Translations under genes and position numbers: made by a program
Part shown: one piece after another, positions 36,000 to 47,447 of the stretch
How positions within the stretch are numbered: the first letter of the stretch is position 1
How the letters are laid out: each line of letters starts with the position of its first letter
The notes under the pieces: generated by a model
Databases searched by the model: none
What the model was told of the DNA's origin: nothing
What the model saw: the letters and a program-made list of their open reading frames with translations, nothing else
Origin: Bugulina stolonifera
Taxonomy: Eukaryota; Bryozoa; Gymnolaemata; Cheilostomatida; Bugulidae
DNA: 64,000 nucleotides
Reading direction: 5' to 3'
Assembly (NCBI GenBank): GCA_935421135.1
Contig: OW285196.1
Span: forward strand, 12,769,001 to 12,833,000

Positions 36000-38900
36000 C
36001 TAAAGGATGAGGATGCTACATGTAGGTAAAACTCATTTTACATGGCAGGGTAAACAAATCACAGAATAAAGAAAGAAACTCTTTTGGTAACTAGCAAACC
36101 AATCTGCTTTAAGATTTGAAATCATTGTGAACTGAACGTATTGTGAACATCACACAGAGGTGTCTGCATGGGAAGAGGGGGGAGGAGGGACTATACATTG
36201 TATATAATTGGTTTCAATCCGGCCCAGATTATTGTAGGTCATGATGAATAATTTAAAGAGGTTTTATGGGATTAATTTGTATAGTATAACAAACACATTC
36301 TAATTTGAAAATAATTACACATTCTACGTTATTACTATCCCCTTATCTGAAGTAAGCTCCAGCGGCTATTAGAACAAAAAGTAAGTAATAATATTAGCTC
36401 TTAGGTCTGTCATGACCATCTGGTTGCAAAGTCAAAAATTCCCCAGCAGCTTCACTTACACAACACTGCCACCACCACGCACACATTCACTTTCTCTGAT
36501 CCTTCCACTGCAAAATTACAGTAGCATGAAAATATTATAACTTTACACTCTGCCATCTGCTGCCTCATTTGATATCTCTTCAGCCAAGTCAGATACCAGA
36601 CTTCATCACATCTTATCTTTTCGCACCACATGTACATGAACCAGTGTTTGTATTGCCAATTAATTGTAAACCATCAAGTAACTAGTCATACACCTCACAC
36701 TGAGCAGAAATACATTTTAGTTCGTCAATGTGAGACTATGAAATATTGTACAATCATCAAATATACCAATTACACTACATTGTAGTCTTCACCGTCAATC
36801 GTCAACAGGGATTAGAATGCCGGCTGTGATGAAGTATCGTTTCTTCATTCATTTTGTACAATTGCAGGTTTTCCAGAAAATAGTGGTGGCATTTTATAGT
36901 CTGGTGCTATTTTAGTTGTTGGGTAGTGTAGTGATTAACTTGCTGATGTGTAGAGCTTCCGGTCACACGTTCAAGTCCCACACACTCCTGTCACGAAAGT
37001 TGAGCTCTTCCACTCAGAGTACAGTAATCCTGTTGTTCCCACAATTTCTAGCTTCTGAGGTCTGTTAAATGCCCCGACAGCTAAAAATACAAAATAAATG
37101 CATATAAATGCGGGTATGGAATGAATACGATATTAGCCCTGTCCCCCAGGGTATGGGGTGCAAATAGAATGACCCCTGTGAAGTATAACAAACAGGTGGT
37201 TGTTTGACCAAAGGCTGGTTATGAGGTGATGAATTACCCATCAACTTGTGGCACTAGTCCAATTGAGAAATGTTGTGTTCTGTACGCTGAACAATGTATG
37301 GAACCTTCATGTATGACATGATTTTGTAGAGTCCTTGCAGCAGAACAACAGCAAAATTATCTGAGCAAAAAGCTTATTTCGTTTAACTATTGGATTTTTG
37401 TTTGCTTTGCCAGAGTTCATTAAAAAGGACATGACACAATTGAAGCAATCCATACAGATTTATTATTTCATCACAGTAACAATAATGACAGTATTATATT
37501 ATATCTACATTAATTCTCTAAAGCTTAGGATGGAAACGTTTACGTCACCATCTTACTATGTTAACACTATGACTACATCACATAGTATAGTTAATGTGTT
37601 GCAGTATTGTAACATTGTCCAAACACTACAAGTCATATTGTAACAGGATGTGTGCTCCTACAGTGAAATAATTGATTAATTTTTGTTACAGAGCAGAGAA
37701 AACAATATAGTTCGATTGGTGATCCCTGAAAGCGACCTTCGATCTTGGCAAATCTCTGTTTATCAACCAAATTCGTGCTAGTAGTATAATAGTCAGTGCA
37801 GATCTGCACCGACTATACTACTAGTGCTACAACACTCAGACTGCACAGTCATGCAGTTTACCTTTTTTGATGACGATTTTTGCCACTGTTATGGTGATGA
37901 TAGTAAAAATAAATTTTGATAAACACCTAGATGTAAGTCTGTTGATTAAATTAGTTAATCTGGTATTATGGAATATAGCATTAAAATTTGTGGTAAAATT
38001 AGCCTAAGAAACTCCAACATGGCCCCAATTTTCATATAGCCTACAGTTACAGAATTCTGTTCTTTTTATGAAGTGTTTATATGCCAACTAGCAAGTGGTT
38101 TAGATCTGGCAGGCTTACCAAGTCTCCCTGATTCCGCAGGAGACTCCCTAATTTTCAACTCAAATCTTATTTAGGTACCCTACCCAAAATGGACACCCCA
38201 CCTAAATTCTGAATCTCCCTGAGTTTTGAACTTGGCAAACCACGGGTCTAGTGTTTATTATTTACTGCTGCTAAATAGCGTCAGCGAGGGTGGGTCCTCA
38301 GGCTAAGTTTAAGTTGCTTCAGCTAGAACAATTAGAATTATTACTCTTCTGTTACACGTCTAGAGGATTAATTTCACGACACATCCTTCTGGAGGTTCCA
38401 TTATGACATTAACACAATGGTTACGCAATGAGCTAATACATTTGGTGTGAGGATCATATCTCTCCTAGCTAGAAATGCAAAAAAATTCGAATCCTGCAGC
38501 TGTGCTAGCTAGAAGTGCTGTGTGACCGTGCAATAGTGGATGGTGTAGAGTAAGTCAACTTTTTCCAGTCTGCGCTCCACAACTCAACTTCCGGAGAGTA
38601 AAGGAGACCTAAGTTTCAGACCCAGGCCAATTTGGGAAAATATCTTCCGGCACACATCCGTCACAGAGTCGCGAACACACCGGCCTGGGCCAAAAGTAAA
38701 ATCCTCATTTTCGCTAGAAGAAAGCAGGTGCGCTGATGAGCTAGGAATGGTTTCGTCAGGCCAAGCAAACTCCCAGTCCAATAGCCCTTCTGGCCTGGGT
38801 CAGACTGCCATCTTGTGACTTTTATTTGCGACCTGGATCTACCCAAGAAGTCGCGAAGACACCAATTAAATGGAGTGTCTTGGCAGTATCCATGCACATG

Positions 38901-39550
38901 TACAAACATACATGTAGGTGTGTACGTCTGTGTGTACTACTGATATTTGACTAATACGATTTTTGAGAAGGCTATGAGAGAACCTGGAAGATGGTGTACC
39001 CAAATGTGGAATACAGTGAAACAGGGATGACATAAATAACATACAGCTTGCCTCTAAAACAACATTTTGATTGGTTCAAATTATTCCCACATTGTTACAA
39101 TATTGGGTGTGTGCGGATGTGCCTGTACTTTTACAGCATTCGTCTTGAGTGATGTCCATGTACGTTAATTATAATATTCTGATATCGTATCCGGAACAAT
39201 GATTCTGATTGCAGCAATAGAACTCAGGCTAACGGCTGTTAGACAGGAAGTGAGCGACAATATCGATCCTCAGCAGGATGTTTTGAGCCGATTATATTTC
39301 ACAGATCTTGTTAACTTGACGGATTATAACGTATTAAAAATACATATTAATAATACGGATTAATAATGCCAGATTACAACCAATCATAACCAGCAATGAA
39401 TCAGTACATTCTGCTTATTGACAGTATAGTGGTCTAGTATGAACAAACCATTGGCCCATTCGAGCAGCCTAACATTTACATATTATATAAAAACATGCAA
39501 ATATCAATTATTAGTTTACACTAAGTTATAGTTAACGTCAGTAACCTGAT
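36000..39550. other. Gene-poor region upstream of LPMO gene A
   Basis: No convincing exons were found. A weak tRNA-derived SINE-like remnant lies at about 36912-36998 (GTAGTGTAGTGATTAAC, then GTTCAAGTCCC), and an imperfect palindrome at 37775-37828 centred on AGATCT (37800) with about 24-base arms. A MITE copy (separate entry) lies at 38607-38862. Confidence 0.4.
38607..38862 (-). mobile_element. Second copy of the 267-bp MITE family
   Basis: Minus-strand copy of the element at 51676. Its outer end GTGTCTTCGCGAC is kept at 38862; the inner part matches over AAGATGGC, GACGAAACCATTCCTAGC and GGCCCAGGCCGGTGTGTTCG. The other terminal repeat is not recognisable. Open frames in it are shared only because the DNA is shared. 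Confidence 0.7.
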
Positions 39551-39565
39551 TAATGTTGAGATTGC

Positions 39566-39790
39566 CTTTATTACATATACATGTAGTCTCAAAAATACTG
39601 TATTACATATACATGTAGTCTCATAAATACTGTGTTACATATACATGTAGTCTCAAAAATATTGTATTACATATACATGTAGTCTCATAAATACTGTATT
39701 ACATATACATGTAGCCTCGTGAATACTGTATTACATATACATGTAGTCTTGTGAATACTGTATATGTAATACTGTATATGCATATGAATA
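39566..39790 (+). repeat. About 33-bp minisatellite, 7 copies
   Basis: Unit TACTGTATTACATATACATG + TAGTCTCATAAA, with an extra ACTGTATATGTAA variant at the right end. Confidence 0.85.
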
Positions 39791-40365
39791 CTGTATTACA
39801 GATAGTCTAGTAAAATCTATCAGTATAAACATGTTGTTTTGCATCTTATTGGCAATGCAAGGCAGCTGGAATACTTTACTCGTGTGAGCTTGCCCTTTTG
39901 CTTTAAAACAAAACTGTACAGTAAGTGATGCACATAACATAGCATAGTCTGCTCTTTGCATTGCCAAGTATGATAATTTGTAAGACATTTTAATATGTAT
40001 AACATCACCACAATTGCAGCCTAATTTATATACGTGTATCTATCTGACAATAATTCTATATGTAGAATGGTCAGTGTCGTTGATCAATGAATAAATAGAT
40101 ATGCGATTGTGTGCAAGTGGCCAAAATATGAACCTCAACCATTATGGTATAGAGTTATAATCTCTTATTGGTTCACCGAAAGCATTCCTGATGCTGATAC
40201 CAGATACAGTGTAGGATACTTGGATATACATGTATATAATATCAACATAATTGCAGCCTAATTTCTGTATACATGTACAATTACTTTGATCAGCAAATCA
40301 ACAAATATGCATTGTGTGCAAGTAGCCAAAGCCAAATTATGAACCTCAACCATTAAGGTATAGAC

Positions 40366-40799
40366 CAGGGGTTCCCAACCTAGAGTACATGTACCCCTAG
40401 GGGTACAAGTCAGAAATCTAGGGGGTACAAAACAAGTTATCAACTTAATATATTTTTGACAGTGATTTTCTGTTACAGACTATCAAATTGTGAATTATCA
40501 TTATCTACATGCAAGACTGAATGGAACATCAAATGGCTCACTAATACAAATGAAAGCCATGAAATACTACAATCTATGAAATTTATGCTACATGGTTGCC
40601 ATTGCATAATTAATAAATACAAATTTTATACTATTTGTTCACCTAACAAGTGACGCGTTTTGATGTATACTGTATACATGTAATATTACTCAAATAAAAC
40701 CAAATAAATCTTTGCTTAAACACAGTTTTACAAAGGGGTACGTTGTTTGCTACATGACTGCTAAGGGGTACCGAGGCTAAAAAAGGTTGAGAACCCCTG
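40366..40799. mobile_element. Small hAT-like MITE (434 bp)
   Basis: Ends CAGGGGTTCCCAACCT and AGGTTGAGAACCCCTG are inverted with one mismatch. The flanks GTATAGAC (40358-40365) and GTATAGAG (40800-40807) form an 8-bp target duplication with one change. No transposase; the inside is AT-rich. CAGGGGTTCCCAACC ends are typical of hAT MITEs in many animals. Confidence 0.82.
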
Positions 40800-40807
40800 G
40801 TATAGAG

Positions 40808-42231
40808 GATCACTACCTCTAGAGTTAATAGTCATTTATTGGTTCGATGAACGCATTCCTGAAAAGAATGTGAATCAGATCACAGCAACAAAAATTTTGT
40901 GCTTGAGTTAGTTGTTACAGTTGGAACAGCTGTACCAGGTTCTGATGAGGTCACACTCATTCTGAGCCAGCCACTCTCTGAACCAACTCTTTAAGTCCTT
41001 CAACAAATACATTGTATGCTATGAAAATGGTCTCGGCTAACAGGAGCCTGAAATAAGTAAATCACTGGATCTGTTATGTAACGAAGTACATGTAATTAAT
41101 GCAGAGAGTTTGTAGTATGGAGGAGTTGTCCTCTCTGTATTTTATTAGTTGTCTGCCCTTACCCTCAACCCCAACCACAAACAGCTATATAGAACCTTAT
41201 GACGGAGGATTTAGTACACTTGGCTTACTTTCTTCCGTGAGAACTGGAGCACTCTGAGTACTCTGAGTGTCCAATGAAATCCCAGGACACTTACTTTCTG
41301 ATTCACACAACGCTGATCCCTAATTGACAGAAGTGTTGAAATAATACTAGGGCTCCAGACACATTATAAACAGGCAATAAAATAATATTTGGGAGATGAA
41401 GTGGATAGATTACTGCAATGTCATCCATGTGCAGTTCACAATTCATGGGAATATCTCATCTTCTGACACAGCAGATCGAGCACACTTCTATAGTTCCTAC
41501 TTGAACAGGAAGTAGATGTAGATATCATATTAGCTCAGCAGACGACGGAGCTCTCATCCACTCAATATCCACTGCAATACTCATCCACTGGCAATATCAT
41601 CTCTCTGAATTCCAAGTTTTCTTCTGGAAAACCTTTCGAGTCCAAACTGCTCTTTGCCAAGTAGTGTGGAGCCAATTCTTACGTTAGAAAGATTTTCGTT
41701 GAATCATTGTAATACATAACCGCATGTTGACAAAGACAAGCTCCTCATTCTATAGTTATATTGTCGAAGCCCTAGGTAGTGCGAAGCAGTAATTAGTACG
41801 AAGCAGTCACTAACTTGTACGAAAAAGTAATTTGCTTTGGGTTTAAAAGATTTGTGGTGCAAATTATTGATGAATGAGTGTGGACTGTGGAGTTGTTTTC
41901 CCTGTTAGCGTTAACATGAATGAAATACTAGAAATTGTCTTCCCTCCATCATTCGTCTTCTGCAAGTGTGGAACATATTTGTTTAGTGTTCTATTATTAG
42001 CTCAAAACTCTCCATGAGATCTTTGATCTACAGCGAACATGCAAATGTTTCAAGCTATTTTTAACTTGGAGTCGTATTGCCACGTGGTGTTTTTTGTCCA
42101 GAAGACAACTTCTAAAATATCTTATAGTGGCTTGTTCTTAAGGAAATTTGTTTGCAGTCATACTCTAAACCAAGTAGCTCAAGGTCCAAAGTCATGAATC
42201 CAAATCATTGGGATTACAGCAAGACTATATT
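40808..42231. other. Intergenic sequence, no gene seen
   Basis: AT-rich unique-looking DNA without exon-like frames or recognisable repeat ends. Confidence 0.3.
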
Positions 42232-42235
42232 GTAT

Positions 42236-42898
42236 TGTAATGGTTTCTGTGATTTGGTGCGGTCGTCCTTGGACGACTATCGACCCAGAAATGAAGTGCC
42301 TATGAGTGGTAATAGGACTTCGCATTACATGAAAGATCGAGCGGTCTCAGTAGCCCAAATACTACCAAAGACGACCCATCTGGTCCCAAGTCTGACCTTC
42401 AGACTATACAATGAAAGAGAGTGATCCGACCTAGTAGGCGGTTCGCTAAGCGAATGACCTGACAAAAGGAAGTGAAAGTCTCTGTATCAAGTATAGATGT
42501 GTCTTTATTGAAAGCCAAGTGTAGACTGAGACAATGAACAGTAAAACAGTGCCGTTTATATAGTATAAGGACTTCCGGCCGACGTGACGTCGGGAAAAGA
42601 CGACGTGTGGTCGTCCGGAAGTTGCGCAACAAGATGGCCGCCGGAAGCCCGACGGCCGACCCAAAATAGGTCGGGTTCTACAAAAGTTGCTTATAATGGT
42701 CCAATTCATGTACAAAATGAATATCAATGGATTCTGAGAGGTCGGGCCTCTGTACATGGGTATAAAAGGCATTAAAAGACTTAGATATAATCATATAATT
42801 ATATACAACAATATAAGAGTAAAGTACAAGCAGATATATACACGTATGCACACAATAATGAGTGTCAGATGTAAGATACGACTTGGCGTACCATCACA
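42236..42898 (-). mobile_element. Solo LTR, reverse orientation (663 bp)
   Basis: Same length and nearly the same sequence as the LTRs of the element at 43000-48110, but inverted. It is flanked by GTAT on both sides (42232-42235 and 42899-42902), a 4-bp target duplication, so it most likely arose by LTR-LTR recombination of a full element. It sits only 101 bases from the next LTR, head to head. Confidence 0.88.
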
Positions 42899-42999
42899 GT
42901 ATTACCAATTATAATCCTTTACTTGATGTAATATGCATCGTATCTGTTAGAGGTCATTTCGATGTAAATTTCTGCCATCCACATTACAACAATAAGTAT

Positions 43000-43662
43000 T
43001 GTGATGGTACGCCCAGTCGTATCTTACATCTGACACTCATTATTGCGTGCATACATGTATATATCTGCTTGTACTTTACCCTTATATTGTTATATATGAT
43101 TGTATGATTATATCTAAGTCTTTTAATGCCTTTTATACCCATGTACAGAGGCCCGACCTCTCAGAATCCATTGATATTCATTTTGTACATGAATTGGACC
43201 ATTATAAGCAACTTTTGTAGAACCCGACCTATTTTGGGTCGGCCGTCGGGCTTCCGGCGGCCATCTTGTTGCGCAACTTCCGGACGACCACACGTCGTCT
43301 TTTCCCGACGTCACGTCGGCCGGAAGTCCTTATACTATATAAAGGGCACTGTTTTACTGTTCATTGTCTCAGTCTTCACTTGGCTTTCAATAAAGACACA
43401 TCTATACTTGATACAGAGATCTTCACTTCCTTTTGCCAGGTCATTCGCTTAGCGAACTGCCTACTAGGTCGGATCTTTCTCTTTCATTGTATAGTCTGAA
43501 GGTCGGACTTGAGATCAGATGGGTCGTCTTTGGTAGTATTTGGGCTACTGAGACCGCTCGATCTTTCATGTAATGCGAAGTCCTATTACCACTCATAGGC
43601 ACTTCATTTCTGGGTCGATAGTCGTCCAAGGACGACCGCACCAAATCACAGAAACCATTACA
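43000..43662 (+). repeat. 5' LTR of the Gag-only element
   Basis: TG...CA ends. A TATA box (ACTATATAAAGGG, about 43334-43346) and, about 60 bases further on, AATAAA (about 43389) mark the U3/R region. The LTR has GC-rich blocks with CCGACGTCACGTCGG and a repeated GTCGTC theme. Confidence 0.9.
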
Positions 43663-43663
43663 T

Positions 43664-43683
43664 TGGTGGCAGCGGTGGGATTC
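43664..43683 (+). promoter_or_regulatory. Primer-binding site complementary to tRNA-Leu
   Basis: One base after the 5' LTR, TGGTGGCAGCGGTGGGATTC is the complement of the conserved animal tRNA-Leu 3' end (ending ACCGCTGCCA plus CCA) over 20 bases. This would prime minus-strand DNA synthesis. Confidence 0.85.
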
Positions 43684-43996
43684 TAAGGTCGTACTCTTAC
43701 GATACGAAGAGAAGGAAGGTGACCTCGGACTCGGGTGACCGGCCGACCTCATTCTTCAATACTTCTACGGCGATTTAGGACTCGGACCCGGGAACCTTGG
43801 ATACGAGAAGGTGACAAACGCTAAAGTGCACCCATAATTCTCGTGGTTCCGCTGGATGTAGCCCGACCTACGCCGGATCTTCAATCAAAGACCGACCTCG
43901 GATCCAGAACAGATTGACGGTACTCAGTACGTCGACTAGGCCGACACGGCCTAACAAACCAAAGCAGTTTTACTCACTACCTGACACCCTACCGAC

Positions 43997-46900
43997 ATGG
44001 ACCGGATAAGGAACCTGCTTCAGCAGGTGATGTACCAAGCCGAGCAGGACCTCAAAACACTCAGCTATAACGGACAAGAGGACGTCGAACTCTTCATAGA
44101 AGACTTCACCGCTATGGCAGAGCGTTGCAACTGGAATGACAGAGCACGCCTCATACGGCTCAGAGCCGCCCTACACGGGCCCGCACAAGAATGCGGCCGA
44201 CCCCGATCAGTCGAAGAGATATTTTCCCGACTGAGGGAACAGTATGGACTATCTGCCAGAGAAGCCCGATGGAAGCTGTCCACCCTGGAACAGCCAGCCC
44301 ACACGTCACTCAGAGACTATGCAGCTCTCATCCGCAGACTGATGGCAACAGCCTTTGAAGGAGCACCCCCTGCATCTTTGGAGGAGTGGGCTGTAGAGAA
44401 GTTCTGCCTCTCAGTCCACGACCGTGGCCTACGCTGGTACTACACATGGTTACAGCCCGATGATATGGAGGAAGCCCTGGAAACCGGAACAGCCTTCCAG
44501 AGTAACAAGGGTGGCAAGGCCAACCCTCCAAAGCCACAAGAGGAGCTTCCCGCCGACCTCCTACGGAAAGCCCTACATACCCTCCTACAGAAATGTCAAG
44601 GCACAGATGACGGGCCGACGGACACACTAGAACCCATCCCAGTAGACGAACCCATTCCTACTGGAGCCCAGCAAGGAGAAGGTGGACCACCCCACATTGG
44701 TCGTCCACAAAGGCCGACGGATACATCTGAACCCGTCCCAGTAGATGAACCCATTCCTACTGAGGCCAAACCCAAGAAGAGTGGACCAAACCACAATGGT
44801 CGTCCACAAAGGCCGACGGATACATCAGAACCCGTCCCAGTAGATGAACCCATTCCTACTGAGGCCAAACCCAAGAAGAGTGGACCAAACCACAATGGTC
44901 GTCCACTGAGGCCGACGGACACATCAGAACCCGTCCTAGTGGAAGAACCTATACCCACTAATCCTAAAGTCAAGAGTAGCCACTCCAAACAGAAAACCCC
45001 ACGGGTAACTAGCCCATCACACTCCAGGCCGACGGCGTCACCTACACCCGTCACAGTGGATGAACCTAAACCCACTAGGCCAACACCAGGCAAGAAACGA
45101 CCCCACTCAAAGCCGGACACATCCGACGTGACCACAGATCACCCCCCAAGGCTGAAAGGACGACTCATATGTCCCGCCCCGTTGGACCAAACCTCACAAG
45201 GTAAACCCGACCTATCCTCAACTCAGAAGGATCAACAGGATCTGGCCACGTCCAGACCCGACACTAATCAGCAATTGATTCCCGCCCAAATTCAGTATGC
45301 CCCGACGGACGACTTATCGTGTGTAGAACTGCCAGACACTACAGTCCAAGTCCGCGGCCTGAGGATCGACACGGAGCAAACCGTGCTGGACCAAACCAGA
45401 GAGCTACCTCTGAACCTCTCGAAGAATGTTCAAGTTTCAACAGCCCGACCTGATCCAGAGGACGCGAAATGTCGCGTAGCCGAACCTCAAGACATAATCC
45501 CAATGACGGAGATACAGTCTATACTGCCAGCAGTTCAAGTACACAAAGCAAAACGCTCTTGTACGGAATCTAGCATTGCCGAACAGTTTCAGCCGAAGAT
45601 ACAGATTGCCGAACTCTCGAAATCCCCTAAAGCGGATAAGAAGCAATCGAAGGCAACTATTGCCGTGTTCCCGCGCTTATTTGACGAGTCGAACAAAGAA
45701 AATGTGCCTGAGGCATTGCCTACAATTGAGCCAATTGCTCATCCCTCGGCTAGTATAAATACGACAGCTCACAGACGAGTAGTCCTTTCTCGTCCAGCAC
45801 TTCACCGAAGCACATGTATCCCTACATGTAGCAACTCCTGCACTCCTCGTGTCACTGGTGAAGTTAATAGCAACACTCGTATCCTTTCTCATTCTCGTGC
45901 AGACGAGACGGCTACTCCTCCTAGTATGGATCACTCCAATCAGCCTGTCTTCACGGCTGAAGGTAAGCAAATCTCAGTGTTACCAGTAAGGACCGAATCA
46001 GAATTAGAGGTACAATCAACACCTGTGAGACTGTCAGGCATGAATTCTCTCTCCCTCCCCACTCGGCATAGACCAGTCGGGACAGAGGAGAATTCCCCTG
46101 AACATTCTCACAGGAAAGAGCATGAGTTAGAAGGCGGAGGCTACACATCAGATGAATTATGTGTTGTAGATGCATCTCCTCTACGGAAGACGCTCACGCC
46201 AGACGGCACGCCTCCACCCACTCCACTTCCTGTTACCTCTACCCTGAAGTTAGCTACAATTAAGCTGCACAAACTCACTGACAAGCTGCCCATCGAGTCG
46301 TCCCAGCATTCCGGAGCCACTAAGCCATGGATTAGTACCTTCACTCAACAAGCCCGAGACGACTTGGCTAGAAGGAGTCAACCTAACCTCAAATGTGCAA
46401 AGTGTGGCTTCTCCGGCACCCTCAAGAGACTGAACATTCACATTTGGCAGCACTTTGCCCGCTTCTACTGTCGCTGCGGACGCCGCTCAGTTAGCCGTGA
46501 TGCTCTAGGCCATCACTTCAGTCGGAGATCCAGTATCTGTGGGAAACGTCTTTTCCTCACGGACGGGCCCAGCTATGGGGCCCTCATGGAATGGTGGGGC
46601 GTAAAGGATCCCCCACCATTTCTGCCATGTCGTCCTACTATGGACGGACAGTCGGGGACAAATAAACCAGTTTATTTGCCCAGCTCCTCCTCCACAAGGA
46701 AGCGACCTCCCAAGAGACGGCACAGCCCATCTCCAGAACAGACCCCCGACTCCGCACCTTCTGATGCTACCTCCTCCTCTTCCTCGTCGCCTACCACTCC
46801 TGCTGGACCTTCTCTCTGGCGACCTCCTGCTAGTACCTCCGCAGTAAGTGTCGGCCCCCCTGGCCGACGCGGACGTCTACCCTCTTGGAAGACAAGGCCT

Positions 46901-47434
46901 GCTCCAAGGAAGAGTATGCCTGCTCCTCAGCCAGGCCCTCTCTACGAAGGCTCTCCACCCAAGGTCTCATGTGCAGCTTCTTGTACAGCTTCCCCGACTC
47001 TACTGATCGAGCCACTGCAGTCCAGGCCCACACTAGAGGTCTCACCGCACCGCTCTCCTTATACACCTGCCAGGGACCTACTCCGAGCCACTCCAGACTC
47101 TCCTGCCGTCCAGTCCCCACCTCCTGCATCTCCTGTACTAACTCAGCCGAATGCCACACGTCCTGCATCTCCGGATCCGTCGTTCATGCAACAACTTGCT
47201 GAACTCAAGCCACGGATTCACTACCTTGCCAGCCGTCAACAGGTGGGGGACACTCTACGCCAACACCTGGAACCTCTCTATGCTCGAGAAATAGCTCTTC
47301 GTGAACTAGCCAACCAGCATCTAAACCGCCCCCGACAACTCCAGCTTGTACAAGCAGACTTGGATATAGTATCCAGAGAATCTACACTGTACCGTACCCT
47401 TCTTAACTTGACACTAGAGACACCCATGACCTAG
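43997..47434 (+). CDS. Gag-like protein of the LTR element, 1145 aa
   Basis: One uninterrupted frame from ATG 43997 (CCGACATGGAC) to TAG 47434. Residues about 20-180 look like a retrotransposon Gag: LSYNGQEDVELFIEDFTAMA, then W-N-D-R-A-R-L and aLhGPAQE, and a helical second half. Residues about 210-330 have a tandem repeat of about 38 residues (TDTSEPVPVDEPIPTEAKPK), three to four copies. At about 800-850 are two zinc-finger-like units: CAKC...H-x3-H (a C2H2 finger), followed by CRC...HH. The usual CCHC knuckle is not seen. The rest is Pro/Ser/Thr-rich. It presumably packages element RNA. There is no DTG/DSG protease motif or YxDD. The GC content is higher than the surrounding DNA. Confidence 0.85.
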   Translation: MDRIRNLLQQVMYQAEQDLKTLSYNGQEDVELFIEDFTAMAERCNWNDRARLIRLRAALHGPAQECGRPRSVEEIFSRLREQYGLSAREARWKLSTLEQPAHTSLRDYAALIRRLMATAFEGAPPASLEEWAVEKFCLSVHDRGLRWYYTWLQPDDMEEALETGTAFQSNKGGKANPPKPQEELPADLLRKALHTLLQKCQGTDDGPTDTLEPIPVDEPIPTGAQQGEGGPPHIGRPQRPTDTSEPVPVDEPIPTEAKPKKSGPNHNGRPQRPTDTSEPVPVDEPIPTEAKPKKSGPNHNGRPLRPTDTSEPVLVEEPIPTNPKVKSSHSKQKTPRVTSPSHSRPTASPTPVTVDEPKPTRPTPGKKRPHSKPDTSDVTTDHPPRLKGRLICPAPLDQTSQGKPDLSSTQKDQQDLATSRPDTNQQLIPAQIQYAPTDDLSCVELPDTTVQVRGLRIDTEQTVLDQTRELPLNLSKNVQVSTARPDPEDAKCRVAEPQDIIPMTEIQSILPAVQVHKAKRSCTESSIAEQFQPKIQIAELSKSPKADKKQSKATIAVFPRLFDESNKENVPEALPTIEPIAHPSASINTTAHRRVVLSRPALHRSTCIPTCSNSCTPRVTGEVNSNTRILSHSRADETATPPSMDHSNQPVFTAEGKQISVLPVRTESELEVQSTPVRLSGMNSLSLPTRHRPVGTEENSPEHSHRKEHELEGGGYTSDELCVVDASPLRKTLTPDGTPPPTPLPVTSTLKLATIKLHKLTDKLPIESSQHSGATKPWISTFTQQARDDLARRSQPNLKCAKCGFSGTLKRLNIHIWQHFARFYCRCGRRSVSRDALGHHFSRRSSICGKRLFLTDGPSYGALMEWWGVKDPPPFLPCRPTMDGQSGTNKPVYLPSSSSTRKRPPKRRHSPSPEQTPDSAPSDATSSSSSSPTTPAGPSLWRPPASTSAVSVGPPGRRGRLPSWKTRPAPRKSMPAPQPGPLYEGSPPKVSCAASCTASPTLLIEPLQSRPTLEVSPHRSPYTPARDLLRATPDSPAVQSPPPASPVLTQPNATRPASPDPSFMQQLAELKPRIHYLASRQQVGDTLRQHLEPLYAREIALRELANQHLNRPRQLQLVQADLDIVSRESTLYRTLLNLTLETPMT

Positions 47435-47447
47435 TGTGAGGGGGCTA
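47435..47447 (+). promoter_or_regulatory. Polypurine tract next to the 3' LTR
   Basis: GTGAGGGGGCTATG directly before the TGTGATGG start of the 3' LTR; a purine run with a short interruption, as expected for plus-strand priming. Confidence 0.6.

Noticed and set aside
36912..36998. A second tRNA gene
   Set aside because: Only weak box-like words and no cloverleaf.
44596..45135. Minus-strand frame of 179 residues opposite the Gag ORF
   Set aside because: Antisense of the Pro-rich repeat of Gag; no independent support.
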